From contig CM045733.1 of assembly GCA_024760905.1 (NCBI GenBank), forward strand, positions 33,192,501 through 33,256,500: a stretch of 64,000 nucleotides of DNA, given 5' to 3'. The notes below the pieces were generated by a model. It had not been told where the DNA came from and did not search any database. It saw nothing but the letters and a program-made list of their open reading frames with translations. The DNA comes from Plotosus lineatus. Its lineage: Eukaryota > Chordata > Actinopteri > Siluriformes > Plotosidae. Position numbers and translations under genes: made by a program. Shown here piece after piece: positions 12,371 through 21,997 of this stretch. Positions within the stretch are counted from its first letter, which is position 1; every line of letters starts with the position of its first letter.

Positions 12371-12836
12371 CAGGGATCCCTCGCTACTTCGCGCTTCAAT
12401 TCATGCGGCTTCAATGCATTTCGTTTTTTGTTTTTTTTTTAATATTCATCGAATTAAAAAATAAGGAAATTAAGGAAGAATGGAGGAAAAGTTAAGGAAA
12501 ATGCTGCAAAACAAGGCCAATTATGCAAAAAAAAAAAAAAAAAAAACCCAAACAAACAAAAAACCCAACCCAAAACCCCCATCAAAACTACTTACATTCT
12601 TATGTGAGGCGCACACTCAGATGTGTGTATTTATATTCTATTTTAATCTTATGCATTATCTTTGAATGTTTAATTTTATTATCAGCATTTATAGTATTGA
12701 ATATGTATTTATTGATATTATATACACATATACATGTACATATACATCAGTCAGGGGGGTCAATCCTACTTCGCAGATTTTAGACGGTCGCGGGGGATCT
12801 CGGTCCCAATTAACCTGTGAAAGTGAGGGATTCCTG
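12371..12836 (-). mobile_element. pogo-like MITE, CAGGGATCCCTC family, copy 3
   Basis: Inverted relative to copies 1 and 2: left end cagggatccctcgctacttc, right end gaaagtgagggattcctg, flanked by TA on both sides (12369-12370, 12837-12838). The interior carries a poly-A tract at about 12527-12546. It lies only about 240 bp upstream of syn3 exon A. Confidence 0.85.
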
Positions 12837-13073
12837 TAATTGCGGTTTGGGCTGGCTAAGAGTCCTTAAAATAGAGATGCATGTGGGAGCACTATTCTAA
12901 AATCATTTTGATTATCTGTTGATATGGGTTTGCTTTGTCTGAGGTGTTTTACATGCAATAAATGCACACAAATACACACATTGAAACTGATTGGTAATAC
13001 AACAATGTCTAATTTCAGTAAAGAATTAAAATGATATATCTGATTATACACTGACTCCCATTCTTCTTTCCAG

Positions 13074-13131
13074 GGCAAAGTATTTCAGGGGGAGGAAGCT
13101 GAACGGGGAATTTGAGATCCGCGTGGAACAG
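13074..13131 (+). CDS. syn3: syn3 exon A: B/C-domain junction, start of C domain
   Basis: A 58-nt exon flanked by a pyrimidine-rich acceptor (ttctttccag) and a gtaggt donor. Its first base completes a tryptophan codon begun upstream. The rest reads AKYFRGRKLNGEFEIRVEQ, matching the synapsin segment (D)WAKYF-GKK-GE-I-VEQ that opens the C domain, the ATP-grasp-like core used for ATP binding and dimerisation. The exon ends on a codon boundary. Residues K-Y-F, LNGE and EIRVEQ look more like synapsin III than I or II, from memory. The next coding sequence lies 30.4 kb away, in matching phase. It is too short to appear as an open reading frame on its own; it was found from the splice sites and the conserved peptide. 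Confidence 0.85.
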
Positions 13132-14220
13132 GTAGGTTTAACACATTTTTTTCTCAGTAATCCTTATTATAAGACTATTGTGTGTGTGGTTTTTTTTTTA
13201 ACAATTCACTCTTTCATCCTGACCCCATTGGTTTAGCCATACAGTGTTTAGATTTTATTCATACTGTACGGACAGCTTTTTAAAAACGGTGTGCCGGTGT
13301 GATATCACTCGTGTTGGCTCACAACAGCACAATTAAAAACAACTACTGTTCCAAAAGAGGTGGAGAAAATGGCAAATTCCACCATAGTATTTACACAGAA
13401 ACAGTTCCTAGGAATCAGAAAGTTATCTATAAATAGCTTCCTGTGTTGCCCAGACTACCTGTGTGTAGTCATATCCCGCCGATACTGCATGCTTCTTTCA
13501 CGACGCCCACACCAGCATTGCTGGTACCTTTAGTATGCAGCGTTACCCAGTCTAGACGCTTGTTATTTAATCAGAACGATAACATCTCACCGCTGTCGCA
13601 ATTCATCTGCAAGCAATTGGCAAGACATGGTTTGTCTCTGAAAGAAGCTTCTGGGATTTTATGGGTGATCGAAAGCTGGCAGCCGGAAAGAAAGGTTCAA
13701 AGGCTGCACATTTGTTTTGAGGTCACTGGTTTGGTCACATCACTCTCGTTGAGGGAAACGGTTGGGTGAAGAAGGAACAAAGCATGGTTGCAAATTGTTA
13801 GTCAGCCTTAGTAGAAACAACACTAAACTTTTCTAGTTTACAATCCGTATACTGCATCACATGTGTACTGTATGTGTTTCATCACAAACACACAAAATGG
13901 TTGGATTAAACCTTTAACTGCAAACACCCAGCCAAGTCCGTCTAACCATTACAACCGTTTCTCTATCCTAAATTAATGAGTTTTGATTAAATCTTTTTTA
14001 TTGGGGTATTTTATTATTATTATTACTTTCAGGTTACTTAATTGTTTTTTTAGATTTCCCCACAATGCCACCTGATCATTGGCCAATCATGGAGCGAGTA
14101 AAAAATGAGCACTTAACAGTGTTTGAAATAAAAATGGAAAAGTTAGTTGTCCACCACACAACTTCTTGATAGTAAATAGTTTACCACATTTTTAAATTGA
14201 GAATTGATTTTATATTCACG
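13132..14220. other. Start of the 30.4-kb syn3 intron, nothing recognised
   Basis: No mobile element identified in the first 1.1 kb downstream of exon A. An ORF at 13443-13769 shows no domain I recognise. Confidence 0.5.
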
Positions 14221-14224
14221 GTTT

Positions 14225-14406
14225 ACATAGTGATAGCACAGTGATTAGCATATCTACCTCACATCAAAGAAGGTCCTGGATTGGAGCCCTGGCTCGGGAG
14301 GACATTTCTGTGGGGAGTTTGCATAAATTACTTCGGTATCCACCCAAAATACAAAGACATGTAAATTAGGCTGGCTATTTCAAATTGCTCCAGGTGTGCA
14401 TACAAG

Positions 14407-14474
<68 letters not shown>

Positions 14475-14575
14475 TAATCCTGCTGTGAACTGGCAATCTG
14501 TTCACCAAGAGTCAGCTGAAATACAATACAACCCGAGTAAGATTAAGCAGTTCTAGCAAATAAATGAATGAATGT
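14225..14575 (+). repeat. Dispersed repeat family D copy with (GT)n
   Basis: Family strings acagtgattagcatatctac, ttctgtggggagtttgcat, aaattgctccaggtgtgc. A (GT)n run of about 60 bp (14411-14471) has expanded inside it. The tail strings caactcttg-like/agattaagcag follow. Confidence 0.65.
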
Positions 14576-14663
14576 TTATGTAGGTCTACAAAACCAAAAC
14601 TAATGTTAAGACCTAAACCTGTAAAAACTGACAACCTTTTGAAATCTTAAGTTATAACAGTAT

Positions 14664-15300
14664 TAAGTTTAAAAGTTTAAGCATCTTGGGGTCTTTTTCA
14701 TGAGTGAGGGAAGGATGGAGCAGGAGATCGACAGACGGATCGCTGCAGCCTTTGCTGTTAAACGGAGGCTGTACCGGTCCTTCATGGTGAAGAAGGAGCT
14801 GAGCTACAAGGCAAAGCTCTCAATTTACCAGTCAATCTACGTTCCAACCCTCACCTCTGGTCACGAGCTTTGGGTAGTGACCGAAAGAACAAGATCACAG
14901 ATACAAGCGGCTGAAATGAGCTTCCTTCGCTGGGTGGTGGGGCTCTCCCTTAGAGATAAGGTGAGAAGCTCAGCCGTGTGAGAGGAGCTCGGAGTAGATC
15001 TGCTGCTCCTCCGCATTGAGAGGGGCCAGTTGAGGTGGCTCGGGCATCTGGTAAGAATGCCTCCCGGTCGCCTCCCTGGTGTGGTGTTTCAGGCAATGTC
15101 CAACCGGGAAGAGACCCCGGGGTCGACCTAGAACATGCTGGAGGGACAATGTCGCTCGGCTTATGTCTGGGACCGCCTCGGTATCCCCCCGGAATAGTTG
15201 GAGGAAATGGCTGGGAAGAGGGACGTCTGGACCTCTTTGCTTAGGTTTCTGCCCCCGCAACCCGACCCTGGACTTAACGGAATAAAATGAGATGAGATGA
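14664..15300 (+). mobile_element. Rex3-like LINE, 5'-truncated
   Basis: Plus-strand copy holding only the 3' end: FMSEGRMEQEIDRRIAAAF, AKLSIYQSIYVPTLTSG, SQIQAAEMSFLRWVVGLSL, IERGQLRWLGHLVRMP (some across frameshifts). It ends in the family tail ggaataaaatgagatgagatg. An in-frame TGA after SSAV and later frameshifts make it non-coding. 5' truncation is the usual outcome of target-primed reverse transcription. Confidence 0.85.
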
Positions 15301-15391
15301 GTTATAAAATATATCAGTATATCAGATCCCTTTAATCTAGAAAAATGCAGACAAACAAGAACTTAAGCCCTGTGGAAACTGTGTTTATTTT

Positions 15392-16612
15392 ATACCCCCA
15401 TTTCACTGGAGAGAGGAATGCAAGGATCATGGCGGAAAGGCGCGGAACGCACTCTACGGCGGGGCTTCGGCATTTTTACACTAAAAATGGGTCAAAAACC
15501 TACGGAAAATTGCACCTTCGGAACGATCACAGAATGTGCGGAAAGCACACAGAAAGACCGCGGCTCAATGTCGGAATACATGCGTAAAAGCGCTCAGATC
15601 ACCTTTGGAACCAGTGCGGACAGCAAAGGAAGACCTTCGGATAATTCACGGAATGTTCACGGAAAGGACGGAACATTTGCGGAATGACTGCGGCACTACT
15701 CTTTTTTAGAAGGAAGACCCATGGAATGGTCGCAGAACAGGTGGAATGAAGGCGGAACGTTCACGTTCAACACGGAATGACTGAGGAATACCCGGCGTAA
15801 CCACGTTTCAACGAGGAAAAATCGGCAAAGGTCAAAGGATTTGCTCCTGATTCCGCCTATAAATAAGCAGAATGACCAAGGAAGCTCATTCTCACATTCA
15901 TAATGTACAATAAATTTTAAATTCAACATCTGTTTGTAATTTACCACATGTTTCTAATGTGCAATATGTTTATAATTTACAATAAATTTAAAATTTAATG
16001 TTAATATGTTTAATATCAATAATGTCAATACGTTCCTTTTATTTGCACCTCAATCGTTCCAGAGTAAAAACCATGCACACAAGTCCAAATCACAGTGATT
16101 ATAACTTTTAAACTTTATTACATGAACAAGAAAACAGAAAAAAAAATGAATGAACTGGAATAATTTATAGTGGAAGTGACTTCCTTGAGTGTTCCGCAAG
16201 TCTTCCGTGTTATCCGCAACCATTATGAAAATGTTCCGCATGCATTCCGCAAACCTTCCGTGAGTATTCCATGGGGATTCTGTGGCCGCTTTTGACCACC
16301 TGTAAGAAGGAGGAATGTTCTTGGGACGTTCACGGAAGACTTGCGGAATAAAAGGAACAATCACGGAACGTTTGCAGAAAGGACGGAACGTTTGTGGATG
16401 GACTGCAGAACGTGAGGGAACACTGTCGGAAAATTTTTCCGTGAACGTGCGTTTGAATACGCTCGCAGAAAATTTTGGCCTGACAGAAGAGGAGGAATAT
16501 CTCTGGAATCATACGGAAGGACACGGAAGATGACGGAATAACTGAGGAACGTTTTAGCATGACTATGGTTTTGCTTCCGCAAGTCTGCAGCACTCCAGTG
16601 AAATGGTGGTAT
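15392..16612. mobile_element. Inverted-repeat transposon with CGGAA motif array, copy 1
   Basis: The left terminus ataccccca­tttcactgga pairs with a right terminus reading tccagtgaaatggtggtat. Inside each end are dozens of short CGGAA/TTCCG motifs, often as cggaacg, cacggaa or gcggaatg, spaced roughly 10-25 bp. They read mostly CGGAA in the left part (15425-15790), TTCCG at 16190-16265 and CGGAA again at 16330-16550. The centre (about 15900-16160) is AT-rich and motif-poor. No transposase was recognised. Subterminal motif arrays of this kind commonly serve as transposase-binding sites. I cannot name the superfamily. Confidence 0.75.
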
Positions 16613-16653
16613 TAGACTGAATTTCAGGTTCTGAAATTGAAATTTCAGGTTCT

Positions 16654-17016
16654 GGGGCAGTGGTGGTCTAGTGGTATAGGGCACTGGATCACTGATCCAA
16701 AGGTTGGGGGTTCGAGTCCCACTGTCCACAAGGTTGTCACTGTCCCCCCCAGTGCAGCTAACTGGGTTATCAAAGGCGGGCCATGTCTCTCACTGTCTAC
16801 GGTGAGAGGCATGTAAAAGAACCATTGCTGACTTTCGTAAAGAGTAGCTGCAAAGTCGTCAGCGTGTTTCTGTCGCTTGCTAAAAGGGTTGTGACAGGAA
16901 GGGCATCAGGCGTAAAAACCTCTGCCAAACCAAATGTGCGAATCAGATGATTCACTGTGGCGACTCCCGAGTAAAAGGGAAAAAGCCGAAAGGAAGACAG
17001 ACAGACAGACAGACTG
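16654..17016 (+). mobile_element. tRNA-headed SINE, tail type B (RTE-like)
   Basis: Full-length copy. The tRNA-like head is ggcagtggtggtctagtgg with B-box ggttcgagtcc. The core follows (aactgggttatcaaaggc, gaaccattgctgactttcg, cagcgtgtttctg). Tail B has gggttgtgacaggaagggca, gtaaaaacctctgcc, gctgtggcgactcccgag and agccgaaaggaag, ending in (GACA)n. The 13-bp duplication aatttcaggttct lies at 16641-16653 and 17017-17029. The head fits tRNA-Glu (ggtggtctagtggttagg in the copy at 56761). Pol III transcribed by family expectation. Confidence 0.9.
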
Positions 17017-17546
17017 AATTTCAGGTTCTCTGCTACTGCGACAATCGCGATTCTCTTTTGTTTTCTGGCCTTTCATCAATCACATACTCTCTATCCCAAT
17101 CTTTGTTTGTCTGGCAAACAATCATTTTATGATTATCAGGTTTTCTGTGTCCACAGTGCTTATGTCTGGGACAACCAGAAAACCACTTGTTTTGAATATT
17201 GCTTAGGCATTTTATATCTAAATAAAGCTATGCAGCACAGTTTTAGTCCTTCCTATGCTCAAACCGCTCACTTTCTAAAGCTTCAACATTCATACTAATA
17301 TCACCATCCATGGCATTACACGCATCCTAAAGATCGCTAACTAGCCGAGTCAGGTCTTCTCTATAACTCTGTGTAATTGGGTTTTATTGCTGCATCACAT
17401 GCTGAAACGTTGATTGCGAAGCAGCTCTTGCCTGTGAGATTTTAGAAGCTACTGTGATTATTTACATTCCTAAAAAATATAACAAAATTGTAGCTGTGCT
17501 AACAACAGTGTGATTGATATGTTCCATTAATAAACAAGAGGGACAC

Positions 17547-17812
17547 ACTGAGTGCAGCCTGTGTCTACCATCCAGCCTGCATATCGTAGCAAAGAGATCC
17601 AGTATAAACCATTGCTGACTTTTGTCAAGAATAGCTGCATAGTCGTCAGTGTGATTCTGCCCCTTGCTCAGGGTTGTGTCCGGAAGGGCATCCGAAGTAA
17701 AAATCTATGCCAAATCGAATATGTGAATCATTAATATGACTTCCATGATGATGGCGGAAGAAGATTCGCTGTGGCAACCCCTGAAGGGAACAGCCAAAAG
17801 GAAAAGAAGAAG
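17547..17812 (+). mobile_element. SINE, tail type B, headless copy
   Basis: Starts within the core (aaaccattgctgacttttg) and runs through tail B: gggttgtgtccggaagggca, gattcgctgtggcaacccct, gggaacagccaaaagg, (GAA)n. It carries an extra stretch atgatgatggcggaagaag before gctgtgg. Its final part is closer to the RTE 3' end than other SINE copies are. Confidence 0.75.
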
Positions 17813-18504
17813 ATAAGTACTGGTTTTAAATACTCATGTACATGTCTTTCTATATGTTCTTTAGTATAAAATATGACCAAATTAGTTATTAAAATAATGA
17901 ATAAATGGATAAAAACACTCTCTTTTGAAGTTTTTGTGGAATCGTTGGGGTTTGAACTTTTAAGGTCACTCAAGATAAAAGGTAATTGTTTGATTAGTTC
18001 AATTTGTGTACTGTAATTCATTTCAGACATGTCCGAAATAATCAGCTTTAAGACATGCAAACTGAATAGACACTCATAGCATGTCGGGTGTCTCTACCAT
18101 ACAGCATAGATAATGTAGCAAATAGGCTCAATATTGGCTTTGAATTCCCCATGTGCCGTTCGTATTATATGATCTCGTTTGAGTCTACGTCTTACTTTCT
18201 ATTAGTGTTCCATAGTAACAGAAATTCGATCGACACTCATTTTAAAGGTATAAGTGTCTAACTCCATTGCTTTGCTCTGACCTTCACCTTTGATGTTGAC
18301 ATTCCATAAGCAAATCATCTCAAGGACTCCAATAGGGTAGTGTCACCATCAGGTTTGGTGAAAATCCTTGCACAGGTGTGCTCTGGATTTTGTTCAAAGA
18401 TGGATGAAGGATGTGTTTGCATATATAGGATATATGTATGTACTTGTGTATGTGTATGTGTATTTGTATGTGTCTATATGTGTACATATAAGTATGTGTA
18501 TATA
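17813..18504. other. Intronic sequence, nothing recognised
   Basis: No identifiable element. Confidence 0.45.
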
Positions 18505-18585
18505 TAGGAATCCTTTGCTACTTCGCGCTTCAATTCATGCAGCTTCAGTGCATTGTGTTTTATATATATATATATAATACAACAT

Positions 18586-18645
<60 letters not shown>

Positions 18646-19487
18646 GTATAAATATTCATCGAATTAAAAAATAAGGAAATTAAGGAAGAATAGGGGGAAA
18701 GTTGAGGAAAATGCCACAAAAACAAGGCCAATTATTAAAAAAAAACCTTAAACCAACACAAAACAAAAAAAACATTCCAAAATCTCCCAGCAAAACAAGT
18801 TAGATTGTGTCATCTGTGTGTGCACGCGTACGTATGTATGTGTGTCGTCGTCTTCTCATGAACTACCATCTGTATGTGTGTGTATTTATATTTTATTTAC
18901 ATCTTGTTATTTTTTTTAATGTTTAATTGTTATTACATACATATAGTGGTATAGGGCGCTGGATCGCTGATCCAAAGGTTGGGGGTTCGAGTCCCACTCT
19001 CCACAAGGCTGGTCACTCCCCCCCCCCCCAGTGCGGCTAACTGGGTTATCAAAGGCGGGCCATGTCTCTCAGTGTCTATGGTGTGAGGCATGTAAAAGAA
19101 CCATTGCTGACTTTCGTAAAGAGTAGCTGCAAAGTCGTCAGCGTGTTTCTGTCCCTTGCTAAAAGGGTTGTGACAGGAAGGGCATCCGACGTAAAAACCT
19201 CTGCCAAATCAAACATGCGAATCAGATGATTCGCTGTGGCGACTCCCGCGTAAAATGGAAAAAGCCAAAAGGAAGACAATTGTTATAACATACATACATA
19301 CATACATACATATATGCTTATAATATTTGTATGTATGTAAGTGTTCAATATGTATATATTGATATTATGTACACATATACATGTACGTATACATCAGTCG
19401 GTGGGTAGGGGTGATCCTACTTCGCGGATTTTGATGGTCGCGTGGAGATCTTGGACCCAATTAACCTCGGAAAGTGAGGGATCCCTG
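18505..19487 (-). mobile_element. pogo-like MITE, CAGGGATCCCTC family, copy 4, interrupted by a SINE
   Basis: Degenerate left end (taggaatcctttgctacttc) and clear right end (gaaagtgagggatccctg) followed by TA. A long (AT)n tract lies at about 18586-18642, and the SINE 18943-19277 is inserted near the middle, so the MITE is older than the SINE. Confidence 0.8.
18943..19277 (+). mobile_element. tRNA-headed SINE, tail type B, inside a MITE
   Basis: The head starts at tagtggtatagggcgctgg (slightly 5'-truncated), then core and tail B ending agccaaaaggaagac. The flanks carry a 19-bp near-identical duplication (aattgtta, then ttacatacata or taacatacata) at about 18925-18942 and 19278-19296. It contains a 12-C run. 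Confidence 0.85.
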
Positions 19488-19648
19488 TATGTGTATGTAG
19501 GTATATGTATAGAGGTTTTTCAGTCACATGACCGCCAAGTGGCTGCCGCCACATTGGGGTGAAAACAAACTTGTACTTACTTTGGAGGTGCCTGTTTTTG
19601 CATGTTAGATGATATAAATATTCATGTTGACAGCCGTAATACAATCCA

Positions 19649-19930
19649 GTGCTTTCCGAGCTCCCTGGTAATTATGATAACGATCATAAACAACAGTATA
19701 TTAAAAAACTACGGTTATCAGGGCTTACAAATGACCCATATGTTTTGACCGATGGTTTGTTTGTTAACTGTATGGATGAAGCAACGGACAGGATACCTGG
19801 TTTAACATACCCCGATATCTATAATTATTTGATTAATCGCACATCTGATTATACTCACGAAAAACTGAAGAGTGTCAAAGGGTTTAGAGTGTACCAATCA
19901 TTGTTAATGATTACTCCCCACAGAAATTAG
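19649..19930 (+). pseudogene. N-terminal fragment of a transposon-encoded SWIM/YqaJ-type protein
   Basis: 94 codons without disruption, containing KLRLSGLTNDPYVLTDG, LTYPDIYNYLINRTSDYTHEKL and KSVKGFRVYQSL. The pattern DPY ... YPDIYNYLI ... YT-E-LK--K-----Y recurs at the start of many uncharacterised fish and cnidarian proteins that carry SWIM zinc fingers and YqaJ-like nuclease domains; I recall this from the family and did not verify it. The nuclease domain is not visible. The sequence continues through a broken stretch to a possible exon end at 20170 (gaaaag followed by gtaatt). It lies 79 bp inside the left inverted repeat of the element 19510-20704. Confidence 0.55.
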
Positions 19931-20357
19931 TACATTCCGGTTCTGTAATGCATTGTGGGATTAAACAAGTGAAGTGGAAACCAAAGAATGGTATGTTTGT
20001 TGTGTGTTAGAACACATATTAAAGACTGTTCAAGTTAAATCTGGGAAGCGGATGAGTATTTTTTATCTGGATGGGTTTCGGCACTTCGCGAGCATATTAT
20101 ACCCAGGAAAGCCTCTAATATCGCCCGTGGCAAGCTGTGTGAGGACACCAAAGTATTAATCATGGAAAAGGTAATTATGACTCACATTTTTTTTAATCAT
20201 TTTGTCTACATTGTATATTAAGCACAAACATGTGGCTCTAATAAAGACTAAATAGCATTTTAGCGGCCCTCAGCTTATAAATGGACACCAGATATACAGT
20301 TAAATAGAATCAAACTGGGGTTAATAAAATAAATAATAATATATCTACTGATAAAAA

Positions 20358-20564
20358 TTACTTGCCTCCAACTAAATGTTCGCGACATATACGACTTCTA
20401 GGAGCTGGTCGCCAGTCTTTCCTTTTGTTGTAGGTATCAGCTCTTTTCAAAGCAGAAATCCATTTCTCTTGTCGGGCCTTATTAGCAGGGAATCTGCGAT
20501 ATTTAACACCCGCTTTCTTTCCTCTATAATTTGTACAGCCGACAGCAACACAGTCAACTACCAT
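20358..20564 (-). pseudogene. THAP zinc-finger domain, transposon-encoded
   Basis: Starting from ATG at 20564 on the minus strand, the 68 residues show the C2CH THAP signature: Cys5 and Cys10 in VDCVAVGCTN, the F-P pair in YRRFPANKA, Trp35 in EKWISAL, and Cys60 with His63 in RICREHLVGGK. THAP domains bind DNA and head several transposases (P, Kolobok, ISL2EU-like). The reading frame stops straight after GGK, where ggcaagtaatt offers a plausible splice donor. This may therefore be an intact first exon whose downstream exons were lost. It lies about 80-140 bp inside the right inverted repeat. Confidence 0.8.
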
Positions 20565-20707
20565 TTTGTGCTTGTTTAATAAATAAATGAAGTATTAAAC
20601 CCTTACACACCCGTGTGCTACTGTGTTGGGACCGGAGTGAATGGTTTGTTTTCACCCCAATATGGCGGGATGACGTATGCATGACGTCAGCTGCAAAACC
20701 TCTATAT

Positions 20708-21480
20708 ACTAGTATGTGTATGTAGGTATATGCACATATATAGCTTAGTGTAGTTTTTTAGTTGTCTTTTGTGCACTTATTTATTTTAAAACAATTCAAG
20801 CTAAACAGATTTTTATTGTTCATGCAAAAGTTGACAATAAACATCTCTTTATCTGTATCTTTACACTTAGAAACAAACAAAAAAACAACAAACAAATATA
20901 TTACAATACCTATAGTGAATTTATTTTGTGGTGAAGGTAAATATATGTATTTGAGTATGTTGTTGTTTGTTAAAGAAATATGGAAAACTCTATTGTGGGC
21001 TCTATACTGACACCTAGCGGATGCAGTGTAGCACAACGTTTACAACCGTGGCGCTGTCGAGACACATTTATTCTTCACTGTGATCTATTTCTGTATTTTA
21101 TCTCTTTCTTTCTATGTAATTTGGTTAAAGGTTTGGAACGAAACAGTATTCCATAATAAAATATATTTAACATCACCAACCAAAGTCTTAAAATACCAAA
21201 ATACAACAAGAAAAAAACTTCACCTGAAGTTGTTTACCCTTCCTGAGGACATTTTTCCATTTCAACTGTACATTTTTGCTGATGGTGTTCTCCCTCTATT
21301 CATTCGTAAAGTTAACTCCTTCCCACTGTATCTGTCTTTATAAGTTCTGATTGTCCTCTACTATTATTCTTTGATTTATTTTCCAGTACTGCAAGTAGAT
21401 GTAATTCACAAGTAGCATTAAAACACAAAATGCTGTTTCGGAAAGCAGTTTAAAACAGACTCAAGTACTCACTGTCGATT
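20708..21480. other. Intronic sequence, nothing recognised
   Basis: AT-rich, with short ORFs on both strands matching no family I know. Confidence 0.45.
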
Positions 21481-21483
21481 AAT

Positions 21484-21800
21484 TCATTTATGCATGCACT
21501 TTCTCAGCTGCATAATCCAAATTCTGGTTGCGGGGAGGCTGGCACTCATCTCAGCCAAAAGCAGGATACACCTGGACAGCTCGCAAGGCCATCACAGGGC
21601 CAACACTCATAAAACCATCCACACTCATACCAACACCCAGGGGCAATTTGGAAGAGCTGATTAGCCTACTGTGCATGTTTTTTTTTGTTTGGGAGGAAAC
21701 CCACGCAAGCACAGGGAGGACATGCAAACTCCACACAGAAACGCCGAACATTTTTGCCGTGAGATGGACATGCTAACCACTATGTCACCGTGCCGCCCCA
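21484..21800 (-). repeat. Dispersed repeat family D, minus copy
   Basis: Reads in reverse: aggctggcactcatctcag, tacacctggacagctcgc, tgggaggaaacccacgcaag, catgcaaactccacacag, ctaaccactatgtcaccgtg. Nearly complete copy of the family seen at 3195-3540. Confidence 0.75.
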
Positions 21801-21997
21801 CTGTAGATTCCTACTTTGATAATGCAACCAAAATGAAGACAGATACAACTGAGTTTAGGATACTGTTTGAAATCAGGCAGAAAGGACAAGGCAGTGAATG
21901 CACCTATTGTAAGGATGCCTTTGCTGCTGTGCTCACATGATCTTAACAGGACAGCCATATACACAGAGAAATAAGTCATATAAACAGTGCAGGATAT

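Larger units (their letters stand above)
19510..20704. mobile_element. Inverted-repeat transposon with THAP ORF and a second convergent ORF
   Basis: The ends are inverted. The left starts tagaggtttttcag and contains cattggggtgaaaacaaac at 19552-19570; the right has gtttgttttcaccccaata at 20646-20664 and ends ctgcaaaacctcta. About 1.2 kb, bounded by TA-rich sequence. A + strand ORF (19649-19930) and a - strand THAP ORF (20358-20564) point towards each other. This pairing resembles eukaryotic ISL2EU/IS4EU-type elements, which as I recall encode a THAP-containing protein and a YqaJ-type nuclease protein. The middle is too short for complete proteins, so this is probably an internally deleted derivative. 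Superfamily assignment is inference. Confidence 0.65.

Noticed and set aside
13443..13769. 108-codon ORF downstream of exon A
   Set aside because: No recognisable domain, no splice-site framing, and not synapsin-like.
16661..16732. Possible functional tRNA gene
   Set aside because: A-box and B-box-like sequences are present, but the segment is the head of a repeated SINE with core, tail and target duplication. I did not find a convincing full cloverleaf.
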